This document shows positions 1 through 14,958 of a stretch of DNA of 64,000 nt, one piece after another; position 1 is the stretch's first letter; each line of letters starts with the position of its first letter. The stretch is from the NCBI GenBank assembly GCA_015501075.1, contig JADNYJ010000036.1:186001-250000 (forward strand), read 5' to 3'. The translations under genes were made by a program, and so were the position numbers. The notes under the pieces were generated by a model. The model was not told where the DNA came from. It was given only the letters and a program-made list of their open reading frames with translations, and made no database searches. This DNA comes from Gymnopilus junonius. Taxonomy: Eukaryota; Basidiomycota; Agaricomycetes; Agaricales; Galerinaceae.

Positions 1-1593
1 GGTTTCCTGCCGTGGGGCGATGACCATGGCATTTTCAAGGCTTTCGGCTGTGACACTGTATTATCAAGTCAGATTTGATTGTACATACATATATATATTC
101 AATAGAAAATAAATAAATAAACGCACCCTTCGCGCATCAACACGCTCGGCTCAATACACACCACCGCGTTCGCTTTGATATGCTCCCGGTCGAAATCCGC
201 ACGGTTGCGCACATCAATCAAGAGCACATTATGCTCCCGGATGTACCCCAGCAGCTCTTTCGGCGTCGCAGCGTTTTTATTAGGTATAGGCGTTTTCGGC
301 CGAGAGCTCGAGCCCGAACCCGTGCTTGACGAGGTCGAAGGTCCAGCAGCGTTCACGCTGATGCCGTTGGACAATCCCGAGGGCTTATGTGGTATCGTTC
401 TATTGTTGTTGTTGCTATTACTACTGTTCCCAACACCATTAGGTGACGCAGGACGGGATTGGAAGCTGTTGTTTGTGGGTGTGATGGGGGTGCTGGAGGG
501 TCGCTCAATGGGCACAGTAAAGTTCTTGAATGACTGCAGTGGAGATCCAGAGGGGTCGTGACCATTACGGAAGTCCTTCGGGCTGTAAGGCGCTCGACTG
601 GGTATACCGGTGGGCACGGAGGGCAAGGAGAACGCGGGGTCTTCGTCCAATTCGTCGATGGAGGGAAAGGCTTGATTGAACCCGTTAATATCGTAGCTGC
701 TAAGCAATGATGTACCGCTCGGCGGAGACGAAGAGGGCGTGGAAGTTGGTGATGGAGGACCTAGAGATGAAGGGGACACTAGAGCATGGATGGACTGGGT
801 AGATGAGGATGTGGAAGGCGCTACTTGAGCTGGGGAGGGGATCAACGGGGTGGTGTTGTACTGCGGGACGGAGGAAAAGTTCCGGGGAGATATTGGGGGC
901 GTCGGGAGGTCCGCTGGGGAGTCGCGCAGCTTTGTCTGGCCGAGAGAGAGCCCGCTGTCTTGCAGTGCTCGCAGGCGGTCTGCGATTGAGCCGCCCACGG
1001 GTGTCTTTTTGGCGGAATCGCTAGAGGGGAGGGTCAGCGGAGGATATAAATATAGACAGAGGACGTACGTAGTCTGGGCCCTCTCGATGGCCTTGAGTTT
1101 CTCCTCTACAGCATTGACTCGTGTGGTTATATCGCGACCGTCATTCTACAAAAGGGTGTGAGACCATCAGTGGTGCAGGGAAAGAACATGAACGGACCTC
1201 AAGTAAGTCATTGAGCTCCTTCCTTACGACGCCACCCTTGCCCTTGCCCTCCTGAACATACTCGGGCGAATCCATGGTCATCTTTGCAAGGGATGCAGCC
1301 TTGATGTACGAGCCGAGTGCAGACCGCAGATCGCCCCTCGCCTCGCACTCCTTTGCATAGAGAATCTGAGTGCGGGCAGTTTTGATGAGGGTAATAGCAG
1401 AGACGCCCCTCGCCTCCTTGTTGACGCCCTCCCTTGCTTTCTGCTTGATCTCGGGTATGGAGAGGTCGCGATGAGATGGAGGACCATTCTGGGGCGCTGG
1501 GGACGGGGATGGGTAGCGAGGCGGGGGATGAGGGGCCATGGACTTACCGATGTTCCCTGGCGGGGTGTTTGGGAGTAGAGCTACCCCTGGCAT
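1..1593 (-). CDS. USP8/Doa4-like ubiquitin carboxyl-terminal hydrolase, N-terminal part (cut by window edge)
   Basis: This is the N-terminal portion of a ubiquitin-specific protease of the USP8/yeast Doa4 type; the catalytic domain lies beyond position 1. The start at 1593 opens a proline-rich leader, followed by an MIT/USP8-dimerisation-like helical region (…LRSALGSYIKAASLAKM…). A long Ser/Pro-rich linker follows, then a rhodanese-like domain containing ELLGYIREHNVLLIDVRNR and LMREG. Splicing by eye gives exons of about 1593-1200, 1147-1067, 1023-about 110 and 55-1. The last junction restores REG-VTAESLENAMVIAP, as in the family's rhodanese region. Known members remove ubiquitin from endosomal cargo and recycle ubiquitin at ESCRT sites. 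VPS25 at 35.4 kb belongs to the same pathway but is not linked. It is transcribed divergently from the gene at 2068. Family assignment is fairly firm; paralogue identity (Ubp4/5/7) is not resolvable here. Confidence 0.82.
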
Positions 1594-2067
1594 AGAAGAA
1601 TTAGACAGTCACTTTGGACTGGAAAAAGAGATCAAAAGACGGAAGGGAGGATGTGAATCAGCAGCAAGCGGACTGAGGGTAGATTATGTAATCGACTGTT
1701 CTTTCTTTCATGTTCATTAATTTACAGTGTTCCTGCCACTGTTGGTCGGAACTCCTTTTATTGTGGATAAGATTATCTTTAGAACTAAATGATCGGACAC
1801 CTTGTCCTGTCAAGCAAGCCTTTCTTCTGCCTCGTTGTCCCCTGTGTCGCAGACGCGTGGTTGACATCCCAACCTCGCCTCGCCCTGCAGAATTGGTCTT
1901 TACATTTCCATCCACAGAATAGAACTCGAGAGAACTTCAAGGATCAGTTCCAAACTCACCGTCCCCGCTTATGTATTTATAAGAAACGAATACATCAAAC
2001 CTAATCTTTCTTTCTTTCTTATTCCCCTTTTCACAGATCACCAACGCGTCAGAACTGGCTCAAAACC
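1594..2067. promoter_or_regulatory. Divergent intergenic region
   Basis: About 470 bp separate the start codons of the minus-strand deubiquitinase and the plus-strand gene at 2068, so both promoters must lie here. A pyrimidine-rich stretch (ttctttctttctt, about 2009-2021) precedes the plus-strand start. I see no clear TATA box or operator, and the short open frames here look incidental. Confidence 0.4.
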
Positions 2068-5000
2068 ATGGTCAAGCGCCCCAAATCCCCCGAGATCAAT
2101 GAGGATGTCCGCTACTTTACCGTCTACCAGCCCTTCCCCCTCCACGCCAACTGGATCGTCCCGGAGGAAGCTGCTCGCTGTGCGAATTGGATCGCGGAGT
2201 GTGTCGGCACCGCACACATCTTCGCCATACATTATAAACCCAAGGCGAGTTCGAGCTTCCTCTCTCTCTTAGTACTTTTGATCTCATTTAATATCTATAG
2301 GCCCGTGGAATGATCCTGCTGGAGATATCAAAGAGATTCACGGATCATGGGCGCCTGTTAGGCGAACACCGTTGGAACGAGATGCTCAAGAACCCTACCC
2401 ACGAAGAAAGCCAAAATGTGTCCAGGATCTTCCATAGTTTCTACACCACATTGCGCGATGCTCAGAAAGACGGTGCGTACCCCGCCTAGTGCATCTTCCT
2501 ATTTGCTTGCTCGCTCGCTCGCTTACTTGATTGCCCGCTTACAGGCTGGAAAGTGATCCACATCAAGCCTGACTGGTTCAAGGGCTGGATGCCAGGCGAA
2601 GGGTAAGCATTCAATATTAATATCCAGCTCCCCCTCCCCCGATCGCACCTCTAGTAATAACCAATCCTGTTTCTGCCCCATCTTTACACAGAGAGTTCCG
2701 CGACCCGTACCCCGAGACCCGCTGGTGCGAAGTCCCACCCGAAGACAAGACCAACAAACCGCTCTGTCGCCCTATCCCTCGCGAGCAGAAGCCCCCGCCG
2801 CCTCGGAATCAAGCGCCTGGTACGTCAACGTCTATGTTCACGTTCATCTCCATCCTTCACACACGCCTTTACCCTTGTTCCTGCCCTTACCCTCATCTTC
2901 AATTGCATTCGCATACACTCGTCCATCTCTCACCTCTTACCTCCTACCTCTTACTCCTACCTCCTACCTCCTACTCGTACTTACTCAATTACTCACACTC
3001 ACTTTCCTTCCCCCCATAGTCGTCGTCGGCTCCAAGCAATGGGTCGAACAACACGTCGTAAACGACCCCAATAACAGCAGCACCAATGCGTGGTCGTCTG
3101 GTGCACGAGCATCAACATCAGCATCTGCGGGAGGAAGCAGCAAGAAACCTCAGCCACCCCCGCTTTCGGTCACAACCTCCTCTACCAGAAGAATCAGAAT
3201 CAGAATCAAAATCAAAACCAAGGCCAAGGCCAAAACCAGTACCCAGCATTATCATCTGCTGTATCGCCCTCACCCATGTCTGCAGGGTCGGGGTTGGCTT
3301 CTGCGTCAGGTCAGTGGGGCTATCATGTATTTTTGCAAATGTCTGGGGTACTCACGGTTATATCGTTATATTTATATGACAGGCAACAACTCGGGCACGC
3401 CCGCCTCAGCTGTTAGCACCACCGCTGCTGCTTCTACTGCAAAAGGGGGTCCAAGTTCCAAGCCCGTTTGTAAGTACTGGTGCTCCATTCCTCCGATGAA
3501 TTACCTCTACCAGCTCTCTTACTTTCTCGATGGACGCTAATTTATCTATTTTTTTTTCCTTATTTCCTTCACCACACCATAACAGGGAAGAAACCCGTTT
3601 CGCTCGCACAGTTCAGCGCAGGTGATACCACCAAGACAGGGAAATCATGGGCGGCCGTCCCACCCGCTGCCCCGCCGGGTGTCAAATCGCCATTGGCGGA
3701 GGAACCGCCCAAGGAACGCGTTAATGCTTGTTCGTTGTTTTCCTTTTTCTCTCTCTTTCTCTCTTTTATTCCCTACACACGCACACAAACTCTCTGACAC
3801 ACACATATTCGTCCATTCATCTAGGGACCAAACCGCTCAAACGCCGCCTGCCCCAGCAGCACCCAAGGGCGCCCCGATGCCCTTGCCCAACTCCAACCCC
3901 AACTCCAACTTGAACTCGCCCTGGTCACAGCCTTCTGCGTTGACCCCCGCTAATGCTTCGCCCTGGGCCACTTCGGCGTCTCTGGCGTCTCCTGCGTCTG
4001 AGACTGGTAAGTCTTTTTACCACCACGTTGCTTGCGTGCTTTTTTTTTCTCTTCTGAATTGCATTGAATTTCGGTTCGAGTCCTACGTCATTTCAAATTC
4101 AACATCCGCGAGTTTGAGCTGCCTCGCGATGCATGCCATGCGGACGTATTGTTATGACTTGTTGATGCTGTTGTCCTTGTGGATGCCTCATTGTTCTGGT
4201 TCAGGATTTCGATTCCATTCTTATCGATTTTCCATCTTTCCACTCTCTTGCTTCTCTCTTATTCTCATTCTTGTTCTTGGCTTTCCTTTCTTCCTCGTTC
4301 ACTTCTCTCTCCCTCTTATATCGGACTCTACACAATACCGTAAAGTTCTAAAGCTGATCATGTCTTCTTTGTTTGCGCGTCTAGCACCTCAAATTATCAA
4401 TGCGAATGCAAATGCAGCCAAGAAGAACGACGAACCGTGGGGTTCAAAGGCGGCCAACAAAAAGAAGCGCGATGGAGCTCCCTCTCAATCTCAACCCAAC
4501 GCCACTCATCCAGACTCGTCTGGAACTGGATCTGAGTCTCGTTCTCCTCCTGGATTATCCAAGGATAGACTCCCTCGCTCGCCACCTGGGTTATCTAGAG
4601 ACAGACCTCCCCATCAGCAATCCAAAGAATCTAAAGCTCCTAAAGGCTCCAAAAAATGGGGTGACGACAATGACGATGGGAACGATTTCGCCCCGTCGCG
4701 TGGTGGTGGTGGTGGTGCAAGCGCCATCCGTGAGGGAGGGTCCGACAAGAACAAAGGCAGCAGAGACGAAGACAAGGACAACGGATACCCAGACAAGGAT
4801 GGAGGAGATGCATACAACGACCCCGCGAATGAATTTCTGCACCCCTGGGAGATGAGTGCGGGTGATGTTTGGGGCGCTCCTCCTGGGCCAACCTCGAGTG
4901 CGGCTGACGCATGGGGTGCTCCTCCTGAGTCAACTTCTGGTGCAGGTTCGAATTCTGGTTCGGGTTCGAAATCCGCTTGGGGTAAGCAGGATAAAGACAA

Positions 5001-6678
5001 GGACAAGAGAGGTGGCGGTAGCGGCAGGGACAGAGACAGAGATAATGACAGAGCCAAAGATAGAGACCGAGACGGAGACAGCTGGAATACCAACACCAAC
5101 AGCAAGTATGATGGCAATGGCAAGTACCAAGGAAGCCAGAGGCCGCCTCGTGATCAAAGTCAAGGCCGAGGACGCGGTCGTGGTCGTGATCAGGATGATT
5201 ACAATAACAAGGGCGACAGACCTTCAAAGTGGGGCGATAGGGATAGAGATGACTCCAAGGGCCGCGGCAGCGGTCGTGGCAAGGGACTTGATGGGGGTCG
5301 TTCAAGAGGCCGTGGTGGTGGCAGTAGCTGGGGTGGTGATGGCGGGAGTTACAGCTCAGGTCGCGACTCTCGCGGGGACAGCTACAACCGCCCAGAGAGT
5401 CGTGGGGACAGGCGCAACGACAGGGACAGAGACAGAGATAACAACAGCGACAGAGGCAGGGGCAGGGGCAGAGGCGGAGGTAGAGGCAGAGGCAAAGATA
5501 AAAAGTCGTACTCGGCCTCTGGATCTACCTCTTGGAATAACAACACCAGCACGGATTGGAAGGAAGACCCGAATAATGGGGGCCTGCCGAGCTCAATGCC
5601 CAGTGGAATGCTCAGCCTAATCCTGCGACGAGCTGGGCAGATGCCGAACTCAAGATGGACTGGATTACTGAGCCTAATCCCGCGACGAGCTGGGCTGATG
5701 CTGAGCTCAAGATGGACTGGCATGTTGAGCCGAGCGCATCGAATAGCTGGGGTGTTAGCCCTCCTCCTGATAATAGTGAGAATCAGGAGGAGGAAGTCAA
5801 GGTGGAAGAGGAAGAAAAAGAAGAGTGGAAAAATGGAATGCAGGATTGGGGTGTGGAGGGTATCAAGAATGAGGAGGAAGATCAGGTGTGGAGGGTATCA
5901 AGATCGAAGATGATGTGGATATGGTGAAAGAGGAAGAGGACGGAGAGAAGGACAAGGGGAAAGGAAAGGGGAAAGATAAAGGCAAAGCCAAGGTATCCGA
6001 CGCCACCTCCAGCATGTCGCGAGACGGGGCATGCCTGCGTCCGAGTTCAAAACAGACCCTTCATCTAATGACTTGAAATTTGACCCTAACGCCGGGTCGT
6101 CGTTCATGGGCAACAACTGGGACATGATCATGGAACCCAGCGCCTCTGAGGCCCAACTCGACTGGAGCGGTGCGCCTATTATCAATGATTGGGGTGTGCC
6201 TACAGGCGGCGAAACCATCACTTGGGATAACCTGTGGATTAACGAAATGCCGGAGGAGAAACCCCCGAGTTGGTTTGCCCTACGCATGGTATTACGTGCA
6301 AGAAGGGTATCTGTCGGGACATGGACAGCTTACCCGGGAGTATGAACGGAAGAAGAAGTTGGATGACAGGAGGCACGGTGGTGGGAGGGGAAGAGGGGGT
6401 TATAGAGGAAGAGAAGGGTATTCGGGGCGTGGTGGGGAGGTGGACGAGAATGGGTATGAGAAACCCCATAAGAAGACCAGGAGGGGTAAGAAGTGGTATG
6501 AAAGAATTTCACTGGGAAGGGTATGAGGGCGTGGGCGGATCCGAAAGCAGGTCAGCAGAAGAAGGATGGCGAAACTGCTGAGGGTGAGGATGAAGGCGGG
6601 GAGACTGGTGTGGGCGAAACTGATGCTAGCCGAGCTGGCGAAGGGGGTGATGATAAGGATGATGGGGAAGATGAGTGA
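2068..6678 (+). CDS. Arg/Asp/Gly-rich (RGG-type) protein of unknown function
   Basis: I do not recognise a named family for the N-terminal globular part, which begins MVKRPKSPEINEDVRYFTVY and runs through exons 2068-2244, 2301-2472, 2545-2602 and 2692-2819. The first intron (2245-2300) uses a GC donor. Downstream exons (from 3020, about 3383, 3587, 3828 and 4384) encode Asn/Gln-, Pro- and then strongly Arg/Asp/Gly-rich low-complexity sequence with many RGR/RGG and RDRDRD stretches, suggesting RNA binding or a nuclear condensate role (inference only). Near 5600-5730 the sequence PNPATSWADAELKMDW occurs twice in tandem. The C-terminus contains YAWYYVQEGYLSGHG and an acidic end (…DDKDDGEDE). The frame changes near 3150, 5577, 5885, 6010, 6262 and 6520, several at G5/C5 runs, so either the sequence has base errors or the tail is decaying. 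Confidence 0.6.
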
Positions 6679-8619
6679 TGAATGGACAGTGGCTCACGTT
6701 TGGATCCGCCCTTGAATGAACCAGAATTCTTTTTTCTCTTTGACTTGCAAGAAATAGAAGGACCCATTTGACAGACAAGAACATATCCACTGGACCTGGA
6801 GTCTCATCAAATCAGTTCTGGCTGCCAAAGGCCCTTGGACCGTATACGGACAATATTCATTTTGCTGTCGTGTTATCGTCGCTGTGCAAAGTTATCGTTT
6901 TGTAGCTCACTGTCCTATACCGGCCACCAACATTTTACTAGTAGCTCAAGAACAATCATGTATATAACAAAATATGACCTCTGTATGCTTGACAATACTG
7001 CATGTTTCATGTCCAATTTGATTTATTGACTGCTGATAGACTCTCCAATTTTCACCGCCACAGCGTGATCTCAACACTTCGACATGATCATGAATTCAAA
7101 TTTCAAAACTAAATCTACCTTGTCAATTGTTCAAACTTCACAGTCACTGCTACTCATACACACATATAAAATAATTATCCTCGAAGCCATAAAGCCTAAA
7201 TCTCTCTCTATCTCTATCTTGGCGTCGACAGCCGCGTTGACCCGCGACTACTCCAAAGTTTGAACGATTGCAATATCGCTAGGTCTGAGTGGAATTTTTC
7301 GACAATTCGATGTCTTTCGCGGCTCCCCTTCGCTAGAAGGCCCGGATATCTACGAGTGGATGGAAAACACAAGATTTAGCATACAGGGCGAGCACAGATC
7401 ATGGCTATGCAGTCCAAGCGTGACTAGAAAAAATTTACTCATCTAAATTAAAATTTCCAACAGTGAAGCCTACAGCCTCCACACTCGATGTGCTCAAGCA
7501 CGAGTACTACATAACCAGGATTTTGTGTACCCTTATCCTATCTTCTTTTTCTAGGTCTCTTCCAACTTCAAATTTTTGGCACGGAACTCCCCTCCTCCCC
7601 TCCCGACTTTGCTTGCAGTTGCTGTCACTTGTAAATCCTTTTTGAATCCTTCTATAAGGATCATGTGGCATGAAACGACACTGGTGGCTCTATTGCGTGT
7701 TATCCCTGTCTTAATAAAAACTGAAGAAAATACGTGAGTGGCATCAGCTTGTGGCTAGAATTTATTTGTTTGACTGGTCAGCAGGTTTTAGACAACATCA
7801 TCGAGGAAGAACATTTGAAAAGGCTGGACCTGTACCCTCGACACGTTAGGCGCTTGTATATCCTATCAGAGATGCAGTTGCCGTCTCTCAGTACCTTCAC
7901 GCACTCTTCCCTCACCTCAATCAATTTTCTTATCCCAGTCATCGGCTTCCTTTCCCCCATAACGTCTTGGCAGTCGCCATTGGAGAGGCACCTACCCAGA
8001 TTCGCCGACCGGAATATGATTGGTTTGGAGGAGTTGCAGACATGCTCAAGGTATATCAGACTATCAGGGACCAGAATGTACAGTGGATTTGAGTTCAATC
8101 AAAGAGCCGTTATATAACAAGCTTTCTAGCTATTCATTTACCTTTTGTAGTTGCATACTGTTGCTCGCTTCCCTCGCAATCATTTAGTATACTTAACTTG
8201 CTCTGAACTTGTTTTCACTATTATTACTTGACTCGACCTCAAAGACTACATGGTTAGGCTGTGTACTGATCAATGAATAGATACCTTCCTTGCATAAATC
8301 TGGTACAATTCCAGGGGAATTCGGCAGTACTTACTAGCGTCATTAGAAACATTATGATTTGCCAATAAGTACAGTCATTTGGTCAATTTTACAGTAAAGC
8401 CTGTAAAGCCGGATATTTTTAGCACAGACCCGAGGATGGCACCAGGAACGCATCAGAACTCGTCCAGTTCCGGGCAAGGTGTAAATAAAAGGGGACGTGT
8501 CACGCGTCGCAACTGAGCGCGTTGGTCGTCATGTGACAAATGCAAGAATGATCACGTGCACACGACGCGACTATTCAAACCTCACCGTCAACGGCGTCGA
8601 CATCTCAGTGTTCTGCACC
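6679..8619. other. Intergenic region, no supported gene
   Basis: About 1.9 kb between two plus-strand genes. It holds AT-rich sequence and a CT-repeat patch near 7200-7220. Open frames at 7734-8117 and 6835-7029 show no coding signature, conserved motif or plausible introns. The 3' end of the upstream gene and the promoter of the downstream gene must be here. Confidence 0.5.
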
Positions 8620-11456
8620 ATGACAGAGACACCGCGGAGGGCCGTACACTGGCAGAACGACTCACCGTCTTTCTCGAGCCTCAATTCCCCCTTTTTTAAT
8701 GCCACCTATGAATCCTCGGTCGATTCAACATCCAGCTTGGAGTTCATCAATGCTCAGCTCATCGCTCATGGCTTTGTTCCAGCACCGGGACTTTCTTTGG
8801 AGGGTATCTCAAATGACAGCTCTTCCAGAGTAGTAAGGTGTCTTTTAGCTTTGCTAAGCCAACGTATGGTGTGTCCTTTGCATCGTCATATTGATTCCTA
8901 GGCTTTGCGTGTGTCTGACGCTTTCTTAGGAAGACATGAATCGGGCAGAGGATTTGACTACGAAGCTCCGGACACTATCTTACGATCACGAACGGATGAA
9001 ATCCATGTATAGCAAAGTATCTGAGCAAAGTGCTAATGCTGAGCGAGAAATGAACCTCCATAAATCACGACTTGCGTGAGTCTCGAGTCTATCTCTATTA
9101 TTCTAAAGGCACACTTACATGAACCATGACAGTGCGGCAATGAAATCCCTTCAAACGTCCGAGAATGTGCACAAGCAAACTACTGCAGAACTCCAACGCA
9201 CACGGACCTTGCTACAAGGTATTCGATCAACACATCAAGCAGAGCTGAAGAAGAAGGAAAAGGACGTCGAACGAATTATAGAGAAATGGCAAAGGATTTC
9301 TGACAGCCAGACAAAGCTATTGTCTGTGTCGAGCGGCATGCGATGTGCTAACGTGCCTGCGGTAGAAGGAAACGAAGTACTCGGAAACGGACAGAGTTAC
9401 CTCGAGATTGCTCTCGAGCAGGCAGAGCAGGCTCGCAATAATTTAAGCGATGAAAACCTGGGTCTGCGAAAGCTGGTTGTAAAAACAGTCAACGAGGTGC
9501 AATCCATATTGCACCATGCTCAATCTTTATTGCTGGGAGGCCAGAACTTGGAAGAGGCAAGTTGATTGAATGCCTTCTTTTATTACTCTCACTCATAGTG
9601 TTTCGAAGCCTAATCCGCTTACCCTAACGACTCTCTTTCCTTTATCGCCACCGAATGCTGCTGGTGACAAGCTGGAAAGTATTCTCAAAGACTTACGCGA
9701 CAGCCTGACTTCTCTTTCCAAAGTTCCAACAACTTCGCCCAGCAGTAAATCTTCTCCCCAAATACCTGATGGGGAAATTGAACGTCTTCAAGGGGTAGTT
9801 GCGGCTCTCAAAGACGAACTAGGTATGTCAACTATCTTCGATAGCAAACCCTCTACTTACCTTCCTCCTTTTTGCAGCCCGCTGCCAGGAACAGAACAAA
9901 GCACATATAACTGACGCTCAAGCCATGTTTGATAAATTTGCTGAAGATCATCGCATGGCCACTGGAGAAATTGCGGAAATGAGTATAGAACTAATGTCGG
10001 CGCCTCTGAAGGATGAAGAAAAGGAGAGACTGGATATCCTACGGAGAGAGCTTGACGCGGAACGTCAAAAATTCACAGATGCTGCCATCAAATTCGGCAA
10101 GGAAAAGGCTGAGCTGGAGGTAAGAACAATAAAACAAATGTCAAGGCAATCATCGCTCATGAACTGCCCTAACTATAGGCAGAACGATTTAAATTCCTCG
10201 ACGAAAAACGTTCTTGGGAAGTTGAGAAGATGCTTGCCGACTTACCACCAACTCCAGCACCAACTTCTCCCACAAAACCAGCCCTCCGGCTAACCCCCCA
10301 AAAGTCGCCACACAAGTCCCCGCACAAGTCGCCACACAAGTCACCTCGTAGGTCACCAGCAAAGAAGGTTCCAGTAGGCAAAGCAGGGAATGGGCGGAGA
10401 GCTCATCGTATATCCCGAAGCTCACTGTCGCCTATGAAGATGGTCGTTTCCTATGAGACGGAACTCATACCGCCTATTCCCCCACCGTCTTTCTCCTCAT
10501 TAGCACCACGGAGCTCGTTGCTGCCAACTTCCTTCGTGTTACCCCCTCCATCCCCTCGGGCATCTTTGCCTACTGCGCCTGCGCTTCCTCCTCCATTACC
10601 AAATTCACCTCCATCGCCAGAGAGCACTACACCTCCACATCGAAGTTCAGAAACTTCTCCACCTTCCTCCAGTTCCTCTGCATCCAATTTCCTAACGGTG
10701 CCATCGACACCACAAACGGCACCAAGAGGCTTCCCAGTGGCGAAGCCCTTCGCATCAAGGATGATACACGCCTATTCACCTGTCAAACCTAGCCCATTGA
10801 GCAGAATTCTCTTGCTGGGTGATTCGCCTTTGAGCCCTCCTCGTAATATGGCACTATCAGATCTAGAAGATTCACCCCCATCAGGACCTCTAGAACCCGT
10901 CATGGAAGAACCGGAAGATGGTGGCTTGGGACCTGCGCCACCAGAGGAACCACAAATGTCGCTAGCCGCTGAGCTAGGCATACCGGAGTCTCCGCCCGAT
11001 ACTCCTTTGCAAGAACGAAAAATCAAGCCCAATGTTGTCGCTGCAGCTCCGCGAGGGAGAGTTTTCTACCCAGAGCCCAAGAAGACTACAGCGGCAGAGA
11101 AAGGCAAGGCAAAGGCCAACGTGGCACCTCGTACGCGTCCATCCGGTGTCAGTGAAAAGGAGAACGCTAATCTCAAAGCTAAAGAGCGCGCGGTAACTGG
11201 AAGGTCTAGCAGAGTCTCTGCTACAGTTGTTAGTAGTGGTGCGGCTGCAGGGCGGAAGATTTCCCCTACAAACACGACTACAGCTGGAGGTGGAGGTATG
11301 ATGAAGACGTCGATCAAGGCCGTTGTCAAGGCTTCTACAACCTCAACTGCTAGCCGAGCACGAATGTCCACTAAACCGTCTGCTGGTAATGGTCCCAGGA
11401 GAGTGCTTATCGATAGTGCGGATGCTCCTGCGATCGGAAAAGGCTGGAAAGGATAG
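8620..11456 (+). CDS. ADIP/SSX2IP-like (afadin/alpha-actinin-binding) coiled-coil protein
   Basis: The start at 8620 (MTETPRRAVHWQNDSP) is preferred over the in-frame ATG at 8497, because the N-terminal conserved block FINAQLIAHGFVPAPGLSLE follows it. Exons by eye: 8620-8868, 8930-9075, 9133-9556, 9672-9822, 9878-10119 and 10179-11456. The fourth exon joins through a GC-AG intron (donor gcaagt at 9557, branch CTAAC near 9625, acceptor aag at 9671). After the N-terminal block comes a long coiled coil (…KKKEKDVERIIEKWQRISDS…), then a Ser/Pro/Lys-rich basic tail that includes a KSPH tetrapeptide repeated three times near 10300-10345. In animals ADIP proteins anchor at centrosomes and junctions. 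A microtubule-organising role in this fungus is inference. All joins keep frame without any assumed error. Confidence 0.6.
9557..9671 (+). other. GC-AG intron
   Basis: The exon ends GAAGAG and the intron opens gcaagt, the classic GC donor. It has a CTAAC branch-like motif near 9625, and the first AG after that is the acceptor at 9671. This join continues the coiled-coil frame into LESILKDLRDSL. A GT donor four bases downstream gives immediate stop codons. Confidence 0.65.
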
Positions 11457-11651
11457 ACAATGATTTATGCCATAATTACGTTGCGTTTCCATCCATTCAT
11501 TTTCTTATGCAGTAAGGTCTGCATTTCACCCCCTTATTACTTATGTTTTGCATAGTAGAAAGTGTTTCTTTCAAATGTTTATACCATTATTACATTCATT
11601 GTACAATATTCAAGCCGCTTTTTCGTGCCAATTTAAATTTAATCCAAGCTG

Positions 11652-14189
<2,538 letters not shown>

Positions 14190-14958
14190 CTGCAAGTTGG
14201 CGAATGTTGTGGATGGAGGGGGAAAAAAGAGATCGGACGAAACATCCGGAGTGAACAGGCAGCGGAGTTATATAGTCTACAATGAGAATCGCCCTGACTC
14301 CCTGATGCTTGTTAAGGCAGAGTTTCATCGCAAACGAAGCAAAGCATCCTCTATCCGATGTCATTATTCAAGGTTCCATTGCGGAAGGGTCGGTGCACAT
14401 ACCAAACAGGGAGATGATTTCGCCACGATCCCGGACTTCGCTTTGAAAGCAAGTGAGTCAAAACGCCTTCTTCGGAAATCTGAGCAAAAGATGCTGAAAT
14501 TCTAGCAAGCATGGCGCTATTAATCAGGTCTTTTTTAACTCACATGGTCGGTATTTATTTCTGGGTCGTGGTGGGGTGCCAGTCATTGGTGCTCCATTCA
14601 GAGGGGTTCGGAAGCGTGCAAATCGGAAAAGCTGACTTCGCGTCTAACCGACATCCATAGATGGAAACTGGCTGTTCACGGTGTACCACACTATTAATCA
14701 AGCACGGGTAGGAATCGGCGTAGATGTGAAATCTCAATTGCATCTGATAAGGAGGGCATACCTGGTGTCATACTTTATATGTTGGTATCGATGTTGTCAG
14801 TGGGCATTTTATAACTTGTATTTATTCTGAGGACGTGAGCGTGTACATGCACTGAATAAAGGAAACTGAACAAGACCGGTCAATATAAACTTCACCAGAG
14901 CTGCTGTCATTCATTAAAACTTACCAATGACAGCTAATACATCTTGAGCATCTGATTC
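14190..14958. other. Intergenic region
   Basis: About 770 bp between the start of the monooxygenase and the 3' end of the POLD4 gene, both on the minus strand. It should contain the monooxygenase promoter and the POLD4 terminator region. The open frame at 14050-14505 overlaps the monooxygenase first exon antisense and looks incidental. Confidence 0.4.

Noticed and set aside
4060..4090. A tRNA T-loop-like phrase (ggttcgagtcc)
   Set aside because: No matching acceptor stem, A box or anticodon arm at the required distances; it lies inside an intron.
4640..5305. Long minus-strand frames (His/Cys-rich) opposite the RGG-type gene
   Set aside because: They are shadows of the RD/RG codon repeats on the plus strand.
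7734..8117. A 127-residue frame in the 6.7-8.6 kb gap
   Set aside because: No domain, no intron pattern, and the opposite strand has a similar-length frame at the same place.
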